From the NCBI GenBank assembly GCA_020430865.1, contig JAGQIY010000809.1, forward strand, positions 1 to 8,373: DNA of 8,373 nucleotides, read 5' to 3'. The stretch comes from Myxococcales bacterium (GTDB lineage Bacteria > Myxococcota > Polyangia > Polyangiales > Polyangiaceae). Under the pieces are notes generated by a model, which did no database searches, was not told the DNA's origin, and saw nothing but the letters and a program-made list of their open reading frames with translations. The position numbers and the translations under genes were made by a program. Below are positions 1-6,224 of this stretch, piece by piece; within the stretch, counting starts at the first letter, position 1; each line of letters starts with the position of its first letter.

Positions 1-985
1 GGATGCAGTGCCTCAGGTGCCCGGTGGGCCGCCGCCGCCCGAGCCTGGCATGTGCCCGCCCACTGGAAATGTGGACGGCACGATGGTCGAGCCGTGCGCA
101 TCTCAGGGCTGGGACGTCTGGTTCTACGGGGACCCGATCGCGGATGGCGAGGAGTGCTGTTACAACGCGGAAATAGGCTGCGCCGTGGGCCGCCCCTTCT
201 TGGTCGACGACCGGGTGCGTACCGCCAGGGTCACATCACGGCGGGACTGGAAGTCGAGCCTCGTCTGCGACGTCGATCGGCTGAGCCCGGCGGCCAGGCG
301 TCTGCTGGGTGCCGCTTGGCTCGAAGACGCCAAGCTGGAGCATGCCTCCGTCGCCGCGTTCGCCCGGCTGACGCTGGAGCTGATGGGGCTCGGTGCGCCC
401 CCGGAGCTGATCGCCGGATCCCAGCAGGCGTCGCTCGACGAGATCCAGCACGCTCGGGACTGCTTCGCCCTGGCGAGCGCCTTCTCGGCAGAACCGCTCG
501 GGCCCGACTGCCTGGCGGTGAGCGATGCGCTCACGACGCCCAGCCTGATCCAGCTGGCTGTCACGACGTTCCGGGAGGGGTGCGTCGGAGAGACCATTGC
601 AGCGCTCCTCGCCCAGGAACAGCTGCAGGTGGCCGAGTCGGGAGCGGTGCGAGCCACCCTGGAGACCATCGTCGAGGATGAGACCCGGCACGCGGAGCTC
701 GCGTGGCGCGTGGTCAGCTGGGCCGTTCAGCGCGGCGGCTTGGAAGTGGCGCGCGCGATTCGGGCTGCGTTCGAGGCTGAGCTCCGGGTCGCGCCCAGCG
801 CGCCAGCGACGAGCCAGCTCGAGGCCGAACGCGCGGAGCACGACGCTCTGCGTCGCCACGGCCGCTTGTCCTACGACGACCGCTCGGCGTTGCGCATCCA
901 GGCCTTGCGTGAGGTCGTCGCCCCCTGCCTCAGCGCGCTGCTACAGCAGCCGCGCACCCAGGAGCGCCCTCACGTCGCAGTCTGA
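1..985 (+). CDS. Ferritin-like di-iron domain protein, Cys-rich N-terminus (5' partial)
   Basis: The reading frame is open to the left edge (first full codon at base 2, Asp-Ala-Val-Pro) and ends at TGA 983-985, so the true start is probably outside the window; a GTG at 8 is the first internal candidate. Residues are numbered from that GTG. Residues 1-85 are rich in Pro, Gly and Cys (C16, C30, C50, C51, C58) and include an ECCY motif and a GRPF motif. Residues 100-240 form a four-helix ferritin-like bundle with the expected metal ligands in order: E111-H112 (LEHAS), E145xxH148 (DEIQHARD), E195 (CVGETIAA) and E225xxH228 (EDETRHAE). Such folds bind a di-iron or similar centre for oxidation or storage chemistry; the substrate here is unknown. 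I recall the Cys-rich head plus ferritin-like body as typical of myxobacterial proteins. The head may be the end of a longer secreted or lipid-anchored region that is not visible. The next plus-strand gene is an OPT transporter, which could share a metal theme. Confidence 0.87.
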   Translation, partial: DAVPQVPGGPPPPEPGMCPPTGNVDGTMVEPCASQGWDVWFYGDPIADGEECCYNAEIGCAVGRPFLVDDRVRTARVTSRRDWKSSLVCDVDRLSPAARRLLGAAWLEDAKLEHASVAAFARLTLELMGLGAPPELIAGSQQASLDEIQHARDCFALASAFSAEPLGPDCLAVSDALTTPSLIQLAVTTFREGCVGETIAALLAQEQLQVAESGAVRATLETIVEDETRHAELAWRVVSWAVQRGGLEVARAIRAAFEAELRVAPSAPATSQLEAERAEHDALRRHGRLSYDDRSALRIQALREVVAPCLSALLQQPRTQERPHVAV

Positions 986-1104
986 GCGCTCCGGAGGAGG
1001 AGGGCTCGATGCGAAAAAAGCCGCCCTCCGCGCTGGCTGGATCGTTATGGTGCCGCTCGGGCCGGCGCCTCTCACCTGGGTGAGTGGGCTCGGGCGGAGC
1101 CATC
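986..1104 (+). promoter_or_regulatory. Leader of the OPT gene with a candidate 24-codon upstream ORF
   Basis: A run GGAGGAGGAGGG (993-1004) is an excellent Shine-Dalgarno sequence placed 4-8 bases before ATG 1009. That ATG opens a 24-codon ORF (starting MRKKPPSALAG) ending at TGA 1081-1083. It lies in the same frame as the transporter and stops 21 bases before the transporter's ATG. It contains a TTA leucine codon, rare in DNA this GC-rich. Bases 999-1005 (GGAGGGC) can pair with 1023-1029 (GCCCTCC), extended across a bulge by 985-989 with 1030-1034, which would bury part of that Shine-Dalgarno. A second dyad, CTCACC-TG-GGTGAG (1071-1084), covers the small ORF's stop. These are features of a translational control leader, but the stem could equally be a terminator for the ferritin-like gene (no U-tract follows). 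Whether the small ORF is translated is unknown. Confidence 0.35.
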
Positions 1105-3120
1105 ATGAAAGAAGCCAGCGAAGCGAAGCCCAGCGCCGGGCACGAGATCAAGCCGTACATCCCCGCCAGCGTCACGCTGCCCGAGATCAGCATCAAGGCG
1201 GTGATCCTCGGCATCGTGCTCAGCGCCGTGCTCAGCGCCGCCAACGCCTACCTCGGATTGTTCGCCGGGCTAACGGTCTCTGCGAGTATCCCCGCGGCAG
1301 TGATCTCGATGGCCGTGCTCAAGGGACTCAAGGGCAACATCCTCGAGAACAATATCGTCCAGACCGCTGCGAGCGCGGGTGAGAGCGTCGCTGCTGGTGT
1401 GATCTTCACCATCCCAGCGCTGATCCTGCTCGGGACGTGGGCCGACTTCGACTACTGGGAGACGACCCTGCTCGCAGGCTTCGGTGGCACTCTCGGCGTG
1501 CTCTTCACCATCCCGCTCCGGCGCGCGCTGATCGCCGGCGACGGCAGCGGCGAACCGCTCAAGTTCCCCGAGGGCGTCGCGACCGCCGAGGTGCTCAAGG
1601 TCGGAGAGAGGGGTGGCGGTGGCGTCATCTATGTGGTGATCGCCGGCGCAGTGGGGGCGCTGTTCAAGCTCGGAGAGGCTGGACTGAAGCTGTGGCATGG
1701 CTCACTGGAGCTGGCCGGCTTCGTCGGTGCCAAGAAGACCGTCGCCTACTTCGGCTCGAACCTCTCTCCCGCGCTGGTTGCCGTGGGGTACATCGTTGGT
1801 CTCAACGTCGCCATCCTGGTCTTCGTTGGGGGAGCGCTCAACTGGTGGGTCGCGATTCCGATCCTGTCGAGCATGCAGCCGGCGACCGAGGGGGCCGCGG
1901 GAGACGTCGCGGGGATGCTGTGGAGCACCAAGACTCGCTACATCGGCGTAGGTGCGATGGTGGTTGGCGGCCTGTGGGCTCTGATCAAGCTGCGCACGAG
2001 CCTGATCGCGGGCGTGCGCTCCGGCATTGCTGCGTACCGCGAGGCAAAGAAGGGTGGCGGCAAGACGCTCCGCACCGAAGACGACATGCCGATGCAGTGG
2101 GTGGGGATCGCGGTCCTGTTGAGCATCATCCCGCTGTTCCTGATCTTTCACCACATCACCCACGTGGTCTGGGTGAGCGCCGTCATGAGCGTCGTGATGC
2201 TGGTCGCCGGCTTCCTGTTCTCGGCCGTGGCCGGGTACATGGCGGGCCTCGTCGGTTCCTCCAACAATCCGATCTCCGGCGTGACGATCGCGACCATCCT
2301 GACTTCGTCGCTCTTGCTGCTCGGGTTGCTCGGGGCCGACAGCAAGATCGGCCCCGCCGCGGCCATCCTGATCGGTAGCGTGGTGTGCTGTGCCGCAGCG
2401 ATAGCCGGAGACAACATGCAGGATCTCAAGGCGGGACAGATCCTCGGGGCAACACCAAGGAAGCAGCAGTACCTGCAGGTGCTCGGCGTGCTTGCGGCGG
2501 CGGTGGTGGTGGCTCCGGTGCTCAACCTCCTGCTGACTGCCTACGGCATCGGGGTGCCAACGGACGCGCACCCCAAGCCTCTGGGCGCGCCTCAGGCGAA
2601 CCTGATGGCCAGCGTGGCCAAGGGGGTATTCCATGGTGGCCTGCCCTGGGGCATGGTGGGGATTGGCGCGGCCCTCGGCGTCGCGGTGATCATCCTGGAT
2701 CTGGCGCTGGAGGCGAAGGGCAGCGCGTTTCGTACTCCGGTTCTGGCAGTTGCCGTGGGGATCTACCTCCCGTTCGAGCTGTCGGTTCCGATTCTGGCCG
2801 GTGGACTGGTGGCTCACTTCGCCGAGCGCGCTCACAAGCAGCGTCTGCTCGAGGCACCGGAAGCCGAGCGGCCTGGCTTGGAGCTTCAAGCGGAGACGGC
2901 GGGCCGACACGGCTTGCTGTTCGGCGCCGGGCTCATCACCGGCGAAGCGCTGGTCGGGATCGGGATGGCGGTGCCGATTGTAGTCACAGGTAAGAGCGAC
3001 GTCCTGGCGCTGTTCGGCACCCACGACGACTCCTGGCCGGGAGTGGTGCTGCTCGGCCTCGTGTTGCTGGGCTTAGCGGTCGTAGCCGCAGGTCGTCCCA
3101 AGACGGTCGACATAGACTGA
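1105..3120 (+). CDS. OPT-family (oligopeptide/metal-chelate) transporter
   Basis: A polytopic inner-membrane protein of 671 residues with hydrophobic segments along its whole length. It matches the bacterial branch of the Oligopeptide Transporter family, proton-driven carriers of peptides or, in the yellow-stripe-like branch, metal chelates. Diagnostic stretches (numbered from ATG 1105) are NIVQTAASAGES near 83-94, GEPLKFPEG at 149-157 followed by ATAEVL, SGVTIATILTSS in the middle, AGDNMQDLKAG at 434-444 with GATPRKQQ at 448-455, and GLVAHFAERAHK plus LLFGAGLITGEALVGI near the C-terminus. The length is normal for the family. I chose ATG 1105 because GGAG (1096-1099) sits 5 bases upstream. 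A GTG at 1084 is in frame but directly abuts the TGA of the upstream small ORF and lies in a dyad, so it is less likely; it would add seven residues. The substrate cannot be read from sequence. The gene is codirectional with the ferritin-like gene, so co-transcription is possible. Confidence 0.94.
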   Translation: MKEASEAKPSAGHEIKPYIPASVTLPEISIKAVILGIVLSAVLSAANAYLGLFAGLTVSASIPAAVISMAVLKGLKGNILENNIVQTAASAGESVAAGVIFTIPALILLGTWADFDYWETTLLAGFGGTLGVLFTIPLRRALIAGDGSGEPLKFPEGVATAEVLKVGERGGGGVIYVVIAGAVGALFKLGEAGLKLWHGSLELAGFVGAKKTVAYFGSNLSPALVAVGYIVGLNVAILVFVGGALNWWVAIPILSSMQPATEGAAGDVAGMLWSTKTRYIGVGAMVVGGLWALIKLRTSLIAGVRSGIAAYREAKKGGGKTLRTEDDMPMQWVGIAVLLSIIPLFLIFHHITHVVWVSAVMSVVMLVAGFLFSAVAGYMAGLVGSSNNPISGVTIATILTSSLLLLGLLGADSKIGPAAAILIGSVVCCAAAIAGDNMQDLKAGQILGATPRKQQYLQVLGVLAAAVVVAPVLNLLLTAYGIGVPTDAHPKPLGAPQANLMASVAKGVFHGGLPWGMVGIGAALGVAVIILDLALEAKGSAFRTPVLAVAVGIYLPFELSVPILAGGLVAHFAERAHKQRLLEAPEAERPGLELQAETAGRHGLLFGAGLITGEALVGIGMAVPIVVTGKSDVLALFGTHDDSWPGVVLLGLVLLGLAVVAAGRPKTVDID

Positions 3121-3144
3121 GCGCGTCGACGAAGGGCCTCGAGC

Positions 3145-3170
3145 GCTGGCTGGCTGCGCATGGCCAGAAC
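3145..3170 (+). terminator. Weak stem-loop after the OPT gene
   Basis: CTGGC (3150-3154) and GCCAG (3163-3167) can form a 5-bp stem with an 8-base loop, 30 bases past the transporter stop. No T-run follows, so it does not fit a standard intrinsic terminator and may be incidental. The rest of the 3121-3239 gap shows no promoter I can support. Confidence 0.18.
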
Positions 3171-3239
3171 CTAAAACCTGGGTGGAGGAGCCGCGGAGCC
3201 CCGCACGTCGGAGTTGCCTCGTGGTAGCCTTCGTGCCCA

Positions 3240-4685
3240 GTGGGGCTCTCGTTCGTCGCCTGGCGCTGCCAGCACTCGCCGCGTCGCGGTCACGCGTTGC
3301 GCGGTGGCGTCGCCGCCGTGTCGATGGCTCTCGTCGGCACCACGGGTTGCGGCGGTTTGTTCGGGGGGGCCTCTCACCCCCAAAATCCCAGTGGAAACCT
3401 CGCGCCCCAGGATCCTACACCGCTCGGGCGCTGCAGGATCGCGGCCAGCGCGAGCAATCCCCTGGTGACGGAGTGGCCAGCCTCGGAGAAGGCGCATCTC
3501 GAGAGCCTCATGAGCTCACGCACCGTCGCCGTGCAGTTCTCGGGGTGCGAGATGCGTATCATCGATGGCTGTCGGTTGCCGGGTCGCTACGCATGGCGGC
3601 GGACCACGCTGGCGACGGACACCATCGAGATCACCAACGCAGACGACCTCTACGCCAAGCTGCCGCTGGGAGCGCTGAGCCTGGAGGGCGAGCTGGAGCG
3701 CAGCGGACGCCTGGCGGTGCGCACGACGGTCGCTGGTCAGCTGCAGCTCGAGGGCCTGCAGGCGGAGGTGGCCAAGGCTGACAGCTGTGCCGACGCGACC
3801 CACGTCGTCAGCGCTATCAGCGTCGGCGCGTTCAAGCTGCTCTCGGGCGGCGCTGCCAGGGCGCAAGGGGGCGCTGGCGCGCTGGGTGTCGGTGCTGGAG
3901 TTTCCTCACGGCAAACCGAGTCGGTGATGCGGGAGAGCGGCGTTCAAGACGCCTGCGCGGCGGCCACGGCCGAGAACCCGGATCCGCAGTGCGGCGCGCC
4001 GATTCAGCTCTTTCTCGAGCCTCTGCGGCGTTCCGGCGCTGGTGGGGAGGTGGACTCCTCCGCGCTTCAGGAGCAGGTGGCCAAGCAGGCGGGCGGCGTT
4101 CAGGTCAGCTTCGCGGCGCCCGAGGAAGGTGAGCGCTGGACGCTGCGCGACGCCGGCGGGACGCAGCTCTGCGAGCTGCCTTGCCAGAAGTGGGTCGGTC
4201 AGAGCAGCGGTTACTACCTGCAGCGAGAGCGCGCGGGCAAGAAGGATGTGGCGACGGTGCCAATGCCACCGGCGTTTGGGTATCCTCCCGGAAGCGCTGT
4301 CGAGGCGACGTACCGACCCGAGCGCGGCAGTCCGTTCTGGTCGAGCATGGGCTTCTACTTCGTGGGGTTGCCCAGCGCAGCGCTGGGCGCGGTCTTCCTG
4401 GGTTTTGGCCTGGAACAGACCATCAGCGGTCGAGATTGCTCCGAGTTCAGAGACTGTCCGTTGTTCGGCAGCGCTGGCGGCAATCTCGGTATCTCGCTGT
4501 TCTACCTGTCGTTCGCGGGAGCGTCGTTCTACTGGTATCTGTGGAGCCACGAGGCGGAGGTCGAGGTGAAGCGCCCGGGGGGAGACGCACGTGGCGCCAG
4601 CGCGGTACGCTGGGCTGGTGCGGCACCGAGCGGGCTGTCCAGCCTGCAGCTGTCAGCGAACGGACTGCGCGGCAGCTTCTGGTGA
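3240..4685 (+). CDS. Putative lipoprotein of unknown function with two C-terminal membrane segments
   Basis: I do not recognise a named family; it resembles uncharacterised large lipoproteins of myxobacteria. From GTG 3240 (481 residues) the N-terminus has basic residues (R9, R15, R16, R21), a short hydrophobic core and a loose lipobox, LVGTTGC, with the candidate lipidated Cys at 37. An in-frame TAG at 3225 rules out a longer start; the GTG has no good Shine-Dalgarno, and TTG 3297 would give a compact 18-residue signal, so the start is uncertain. After a Pro/Asn-rich linker, residues 65-200 form a mixed globular region with Cys pairs (C103, C111) and a LPLGALSLEGELERSG stretch. A Gly/Ala-rich linker spans about 203-222. 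Residues 288-330 look like a small beta-rich unit with C311 and C315, weakly reminiscent of PEGA-type folds. Two hydrophobic helices follow (about 369-391 and 413-435), then a short tail. Its last ten codons and stop overlap the convergent MFS gene. Confidence 0.78.
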   Translation: MGLSFVAWRCQHSPRRGHALRGGVAAVSMALVGTTGCGGLFGGASHPQNPSGNLAPQDPTPLGRCRIAASASNPLVTEWPASEKAHLESLMSSRTVAVQFSGCEMRIIDGCRLPGRYAWRRTTLATDTIEITNADDLYAKLPLGALSLEGELERSGRLAVRTTVAGQLQLEGLQAEVAKADSCADATHVVSAISVGAFKLLSGGAARAQGGAGALGVGAGVSSRQTESVMRESGVQDACAAATAENPDPQCGAPIQLFLEPLRRSGAGGEVDSSALQEQVAKQAGGVQVSFAAPEEGERWTLRDAGGTQLCELPCQKWVGQSSGYYLQRERAGKKDVATVPMPPAFGYPPGSAVEATYRPERGSPFWSSMGFYFVGLPSAALGAVFLGFGLEQTISGRDCSEFRDCPLFGSAGGNLGISLFYLSFAGASFYWYLWSHEAEVEVKRPGGDARGASAVRWAGAAPSGLSSLQLSANGLRGSFW

Positions 4686-6008
4686 GGCGTGCGGCTCACG
4701 GTTCGCGGCGAGCTGACCCACCAGCTTAAGCAATAGCCACGCGGAAATGCCAAGGGCTACGCCGGTCCAGGCAGAGGCGCTGGGGCGCGCGAGGGACTGC
4801 GCCACCAGTGCACCGAACAGCGCTCCAGCGCACTGGCCCAGGGTGTGACCGAAGAGGTCGAGCGCCGCCAGGCGCCCGAGCAGGTGGTCGGGAGCCAGGC
4901 GCTGGAGGCGCGTCGTGGCTACCACCCAGTTGGCGCCCGTGCCCAGACCCCAGAGGAACACCGCGAGCGCGATCCAGCCGCTGCTCGGGGCGAGGGCGAG
5001 CGCCGACACGCCGAGGACTGCAGCCCAGGTGGTGGCGTTCCACCACCAGGCGGAGCGATCGTCGGGCGACCAGCGCGCCCACAGCAACGGTCCAGCGCCC
5101 GTCCCCAGGGCGCGCACACACTGCAGGGCGCCCAGCAGCAGCGCGGTGGCTCCGAACCAGCTCGCGGCGCCGAGGCTCTGAGCGCGCTCGTTGAGTAGCA
5201 CCCAGCCGCCTCCGTTGACGATGGCCGCAGGCGTCTTCGCTAGCGTTGCCTCGAGGATACGTCGGTCACCCTTCACGTGGGAGAGCGCTGCGAACAGCTC
5301 ACCGAAGAGCGAACCTCGACTCGCCCCGTCTCGCTCTGGCGTCAGCGCCGGGAGGCCCGTCGAGATCCAGGCGGCCACGAAGAAGGTGGCCGCGTCGAGC
5401 AGGATGGCCCAGGTGGGTCCCAGAAAGGCGGCCGCGACCCCGCCCGCGGCTACTCCCAGCGCGAAGAGCACGCTCCAGGTCGCACCGATCAGGCGATTCG
5501 CCGCGCCCAGGTCCGCGAGGAGCCGAGCCGAGCGAACGGAGGACGCGCCAACCTCGGGAGCGCTGGCGCTGGAGGCTTCGGACGCGCTGCGGGCGGGCGG
5601 CGCGAGCACCTTCGGCAGCGACGCCGTGACCGCCGGTTCACTGAAAGCTGCCAGCGCGATGCGCAGGAGCAGGAGCGCCTGCACCCAGGCGAGACTCCCG
5701 GCGGAAGCCGCTCCGGCCATGCCCAGTGCCAGGCCTCCTCGCGCCAGGCTGGTCAGCACCAGGACGCGGCGGCGGTCGACGCGATCGACGACCCAGCCGG
5801 CGATGGGCGCGAGCACGCTGCTCGGGAGCGCGTGCGCCACGAGCACCAGCGACACCGTGATCAGCCCCTCGCCGCGCTCCAGGGCGAGCACACTGACGGC
5901 GACGTAAGTCAGCCAGTCGCCGAGCAACGAGACCACGTCCGCGAGCCACAGTCGCCGAAAGGCTGTGCGCTCCCGCAGCAGGCAGAGCCAGGACGTCGCG
6001 GAGGTCAT
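4653..6008 (-). CDS. MFS transporter (MFS_3/EntS-like exporter type)
   Basis: A 451-residue protein with about twelve hydrophobic helices, the size and layout of a Major Facilitator Superfamily carrier. The opening LRERTAFRRLWLADVVSLLG is typical of the drug/siderophore-exporter branch. Between helices 2 and 3 is the motif-A-like loop GWVVDRVDRRRVL (71-83). After an LPKVLAPP stretch near 131-138 there is a Ser/Ala-rich insertion of about 25 residues before ANRLIGATWSV, where relatives are usually compact. The likely role is proton-coupled export of a small molecule; the substrate is unknown. The ATG at 6008-6006 is fixed from upstream by an in-frame TAG four codons earlier, and it has no clear Shine-Dalgarno. 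The 3' end overlaps the convergent lipoprotein gene by 33 bases. The kinase gene lies upstream on the same strand across a 203-base spacer filled mostly by tandem repeats, so read-through transcription from it is possible but unproven. Confidence 0.91.
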   Translation of the reverse strand: MTSATSWLCLLRERTAFRRLWLADVVSLLGDWLTYVAVSVLALERGEGLITVSLVLVAHALPSSVLAPIAGWVVDRVDRRRVLVLTSLARGGLALGMAGAASAGSLAWVQALLLLRIALAAFSEPAVTASLPKVLAPPARSASEASSASAPEVGASSVRSARLLADLGAANRLIGATWSVLFALGVAAGGVAAAFLGPTWAILLDAATFFVAAWISTGLPALTPERDGASRGSLFGELFAALSHVKGDRRILEATLAKTPAAIVNGGGWVLLNERAQSLGAASWFGATALLLGALQCVRALGTGAGPLLWARWSPDDRSAWWWNATTWAAVLGVSALALAPSSGWIALAVFLWGLGTGANWVVATTRLQRLAPDHLLGRLAALDLFGHTLGQCAGALFGALVAQSLARPSASAWTGVALGISAWLLLKLVGQLAANREPHASPEAAAQSVR

Positions 6009-6089
6009 GCTGCGGGTCTAACGCCCCAGCCTTCGAACTTCAGCCCAGGTGCTGACGCATTGGCAGAATGCTCCCCGAGCGCCAAACCC
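6009..6089. other. Short spacer between the MFS start and the repeat array
   Basis: This 81-base stretch must hold any separate promoter for the MFS gene. I see no convincing -35/-10 pair and no Shine-Dalgarno close to the start codon. It contains a TTCGAA palindrome near 6033-6038 and nothing else I can support. Confidence 0.3.
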
Positions 6090-6224
6090 TACTGCAGCTT
6101 CAACGGTACTGCAGCTCAACGGTACTGCAGCTCAACGATACTGCAGCTCAACGGTACTGCAGCTCAACGGTACTGCAGCTCAACGATACTGCAGTTCAAC
6201 GATACTGCAGTTCAACGATACTGC
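6090..6224. repeat. 16-bp tandem repeat, eight copies plus a partial
   Basis: Plus-strand units read TACTGCAGCTCAACGG with small variants. Copies start at 6090 (17 bases, one extra T), 6107, 6123, 6139, 6155, 6171, 6187 and 6203, with a six-base remnant at 6219-6224. Variation is confined to the last base (G or A) and to GCTC versus GTTC in the two copies nearest the kinase. Every unit holds the palindrome CTGCAG. The array starts inside the kinase coding end (its stop is at 6214-6212) and fills about 60% of the spacer to the MFS gene. Read in the kinase direction, each unit is CAG TAY CGT TGA plus RCTG, so it repeats the gene's own last codons and stop. There are no spacers between units, so it is not CRISPR. 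Likely origin: slippage at the gene end. Function, if any, is unknown. Confidence 0.97.

Noticed and set aside
1084..1104. GTG 1084 as the OPT start
   Set aside because: It directly abuts the upstream stop, lies in a dyad and has no well-placed Shine-Dalgarno, while ATG 1105 has GGAG five bases upstream. It remains possible by coupled reinitiation.
1702..3024. Long minus-strand ORF (440 codons) opposite the OPT gene
   Set aside because: Its translation is rich in Arg, His, Gln and Asp with no recognisable domain, and it is the antisense of a clear OPT transporter; long antisense ORFs are expected in DNA this GC-rich.
6090..6224. Array as a CRISPR locus
   Set aside because: The 16-bp units abut directly without unique spacers, and no cas gene is present.
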